From Lentibacillus saliphilus (GTDB taxonomy: Bacteria; Bacillota; Bacilli; Bacillales; Amphibacillaceae), in NCBI RefSeq assembly GCF_019093865.1, contig NZ_JABJXD010000001.1, forward strand, positions 682,001-746,000: a DNA stretch of 64,000 bases. Reading direction: 5' to 3'. A model generated the notes under the pieces. It was not told the DNA's origin. It saw only the letters and a program-made list of their open reading frames with translations, and made no database searches. Made by a program: the position numbers and the translations under genes. Shown here piece by piece: positions 62,475 to 64,000 of this stretch; position 1 is the first letter of the stretch, and every line of letters starts with the position of its first letter.

Positions 62475-62518
62475 TTATATCATAACTGTACTATAATAGT
62501 CTGTGAAGTTTATCACAA
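62475..62518 (-). promoter_or_regulatory. FNR box and -10 element of fnr
   Basis: TGTGA-AGTTTA-TCACA (62503-62518) is a perfect FNR/CRP-type palindrome. TATAAT lies at 62475-62480 on the minus strand with no good -35. The box centre is about 42 bases upstream of the expected start, the class II position. Confidence 0.75.
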
Positions 62519-62544
62519 AGATAGTACAATTAAGCTATTATTCT

Positions 62545-62573
62545 TTACACATGATTAAAAATGTAATTTAATA
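62545..62573 (+). promoter_or_regulatory. dat promoter
   Basis: TTTACA and TTTAAT are spaced 17 bases, ending 28 bases before the dat ATG. Confidence 0.55.
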
Positions 62574-62600
62574 TAGTCTAATATGCTAAGGAGGCTGAAC

Positions 62601-63479
62601 ATGTCTATTTACCCAATTATTTTGTCGCAAACCACATTTACACATAAGGACAACCTCACGTACCCTTTTGAAGAACGTGGTTTGCAATTTGGTGATGGTA
62701 TTTATGAAGTCGTTCGTATTTATAACGGACAATATGATTTATTTGAAGAGCATTTAAATAGACTCTTCCGATCAGCTGAAGCGATTCAGCTTGAGCTCCC
62801 ATTTACGAAAGAGCAACTCGCACAATTACTTATGGAGCTCCTTAAGAAAAATGACATGACAGCCGATGGTATTATCTATTTGCAAGCTACACGTGGCTCT
62901 GCACCACGGAATCATGTATTTCCAAAGGAAGCCTCCACAAATGTATATGCTTATGTGCGTGATTTACCGCGCAATGAGACAAATCAAGCAAATGGCGTCT
63001 GCACAATAACTCAGCCGGATGAACGCTGGCGCAATTGCTATATTAAAAGTTTAAATTTGCTTCCTAACGTTCTCGCAAAACAAGCCGCCACAGAAAAAGG
63101 GTGCTACGAAGCGATTTTGCATCTTGATGGTGAGGTAACAGAATGTGCTTCATCTAATGTGTACATGATTAAATCCGGCAAAATATACACATACCCTGCG
63201 ACAAATCGCATTTTAAAAGGGTGTGTTCGAATTCGTGTGCATAATTATGCGGATGAGATAGGTGTACCATTCATTGAAGAAAGCTTTTCAACCGAAGCAA
63301 TTGCTTCAGCTGATGAGCTGTTCTTATCAAGTACAACATCGGAAATATTACCAATTACGAAAGTGGATGATACGGTCATTGCCAATGGTCGCCCTGGTCC
63401 AATTACGAGACAGCTCCAGAAGCGATTTGAACAACAAATTGAACAGTACAGATCGTGTACAACTGAATACACGAAATGA
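62601..63479 (+). CDS. dat: D-alanine (D-amino acid) aminotransferase
   Basis: This 292-residue fold-type IV PLP enzyme makes D-glutamate or other D-amino acids from D-alanine for cell-wall synthesis. The PLP lysine is Lys149 (CYIKSLN). Family motifs RGLQFGDGIYEVVR, ATRGSAPRNH and TECASSNVYM are intact. The frame opens at 62583, but AAGGAGG lies 6 bases before ATG 62601. It is divergent from fnr and has its own promoter and terminator. Confidence 0.93.
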   Translation: MSIYPIILSQTTFTHKDNLTYPFEERGLQFGDGIYEVVRIYNGQYDLFEEHLNRLFRSAEAIQLELPFTKEQLAQLLMELLKKNDMTADGIIYLQATRGSAPRNHVFPKEASTNVYAYVRDLPRNETNQANGVCTITQPDERWRNCYIKSLNLLPNVLAKQAATEKGCYEAILHLDGEVTECASSNVYMIKSGKIYTYPATNRILKGCVRIRVHNYADEIGVPFIEESFSTEAIASADELFLSSTTSEILPITKVDDTVIANGRPGPITRQLQKRFEQQIEQYRSCTTEYTK

Positions 63480-63496
63480 CTTGAACACGTAGACAC

Positions 63497-63527
63497 CCGG
63501 ATGCATAGGATTGCATCCGGTTTTTTT
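63497..63527 (+). terminator. Terminator after dat
   Basis: CCGGATGCA and TGCATCCGG pair around a 5-6 base loop, followed by seven T residues. Confidence 0.9.
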
Positions 63528-63647
63528 ACCATATCAATAAAATTTGTTAAATTTAAAAATGCTCAAATCAATCATTGATTCGTTACCCGAAATAGTTTAG
63601 AATAAAGAAAACTTCATCAAATCTGATTTAATATGGGAGGAATTTGA

Positions 63648-64000
63648 ATGACCGTACAGAAACAGCGAGCAATTAAAGCCGATGACTTTAAAGAACTGGC
63701 GATATTTAGTGATCCACAAGTATCACCAGATGGTAATGGTTATACATTCATCTCCACGACTGCAACGGACAAGGACACATATGAATCACACATCTTTTAC
63801 CAGGATCTACATAAAAACGAGCCTAAACAATGGACATTCACCAAGGGCAAACAAAGCCATCAACGATTTTCACCGGACGGAAACTACATCGTTTTCCAAT
63901 CTACTCGAAGCGGTGTACCTCAGTTATGGCTATTACCGGTTGATGGTGGTGAAGCTAGACAGTTAACGACTTTCAAAAATGGAGCAACTGGCCCAGAATG
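63648..64000 (+). CDS. S9-family peptidase, N-terminal part (YuxL-like)
   Basis: The frame from ATG 63648 is open to the window edge (about 117 residues). It shows the start of a TolB-like beta propeller: DPQVSPDGNGYTFIS, QRFSPDGNYIVFQS and GGEARQLT, as in acylaminoacyl-peptidase-like S9 enzymes such as YuxL. The catalytic hydrolase domain lies beyond the window. GGGAGG lies 7-8 bases before the ATG. These are cytosolic oligopeptidases. Confidence 0.85.
   Translation, partial: MTVQKQRAIKADDFKELAIFSDPQVSPDGNGYTFISTTATDKDTYESHIFYQDLHKNEPKQWTFTKGKQSHQRFSPDGNYIVFQSTRSGVPQLWLLPVDGGEARQLTTFKNGATGPE

Noticed and set aside
1-64000. Prophage, insertion sequence or integrative element
   Set aside because: No transposase, integrase, phage structural gene or attachment repeat was seen; all main genes look like core Bacillaceae genes.

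Overview
The window is chromosomal DNA of a low-GC, endospore-forming Firmicute of the family Bacillaceae. The evidence is an alpha/beta-type small acid-soluble spore protein (24208-24408), a YhcN/YlaJ-type spore lipoprotein, a YjcZ-type peptide, an IDEAL-domain protein and many genes whose best relatives, as recognised from memory, are in Bacillus subtilis (yozB, yheA, yxkF-msmX, yheI/yheH = bmrCD, yueD, yhdB, odhAB, opuA). A glycine-betaine ABC importer and a cation/proton antiporter with a nucleotide-binding tail fit a salt- or alkali-adapted species. No prophage, insertion sequence, CRISPR array or rRNA is visible. The genus cannot be settled from this sequence.

Layout. 1-4.3 kb: a glutaredoxin under a CsoR/CstR-like operator, then a two-gene NUDIX plus PLD-nuclease/SF2-helicase unit. 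4.2-8.2 kb: a toroid-fold protein, a GNAT, a second NUDIX, a 20-bp-periodic DNA array, a yozB (ctaM) homologue and an unrecognised gene. 8.2-18.1 kb: antiporter plus LysR regulator, a YhhN membrane protein, an MMPL exporter, a transglutaminase lipoprotein, an XRE-cupin regulator with a possible ATA start, and HMG-CoA lyase. 18-31 kb: ABC exporter, GNAT, yheA, yxkF-msmX, SASP, fumC, phospholipase-C-like protein and two MFS transporters. 31-39 kb: Mn-type CDF exporter with a MntR-like box, azlCD, methionine aminopeptidase, SDR, M20 dipeptidase, spore lipoprotein and a membrane serine protease. 39-47 kb: bmrCD with its leader-peptide attenuator, and an OpuA-type operon with the binding-protein gene first. 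47-56 kb: murG, MATE exporter, purine permease, odhAB. 56-64 kb: a tiny lipoprotein gene, trmL, an amidase-domain protein, ogt, queG, an ABC-class ATPase, tRNA-Gly, fnr, dat and the start of an S9 peptidase.

Most genes are monocistronic or in two- to three-gene units bounded by clear intrinsic terminators, many of them shared by convergent genes. Several starts were moved inward because the longest reading frame begins inside or upstream of the Shine-Dalgarno sequence. Examples are odhA at GTG 55669, the betaine-binding protein at TTG 46793, odhB at GTG 52827 and the amidase-domain protein at TTG 57759.

The most interesting signals are regulatory. They are a bmrCD leader-peptide attenuator; a permease start codon separated from its Shine-Dalgarno by a hairpin whose removal restores ideal spacing; a strict 20-bp-period TATGCG array; an FNR box at about -42 before fnr; a MntR-like box before a CDF exporter with Mn-type ligands; twin palindromes on the odhA promoter; and a 33-residue lipoprotein behind a roughly 195-nt leader. 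The best candidate for an under-described protein system is the NUDIX plus PLD-helicase-DUF3427 pair. Nothing here was checked against a database.
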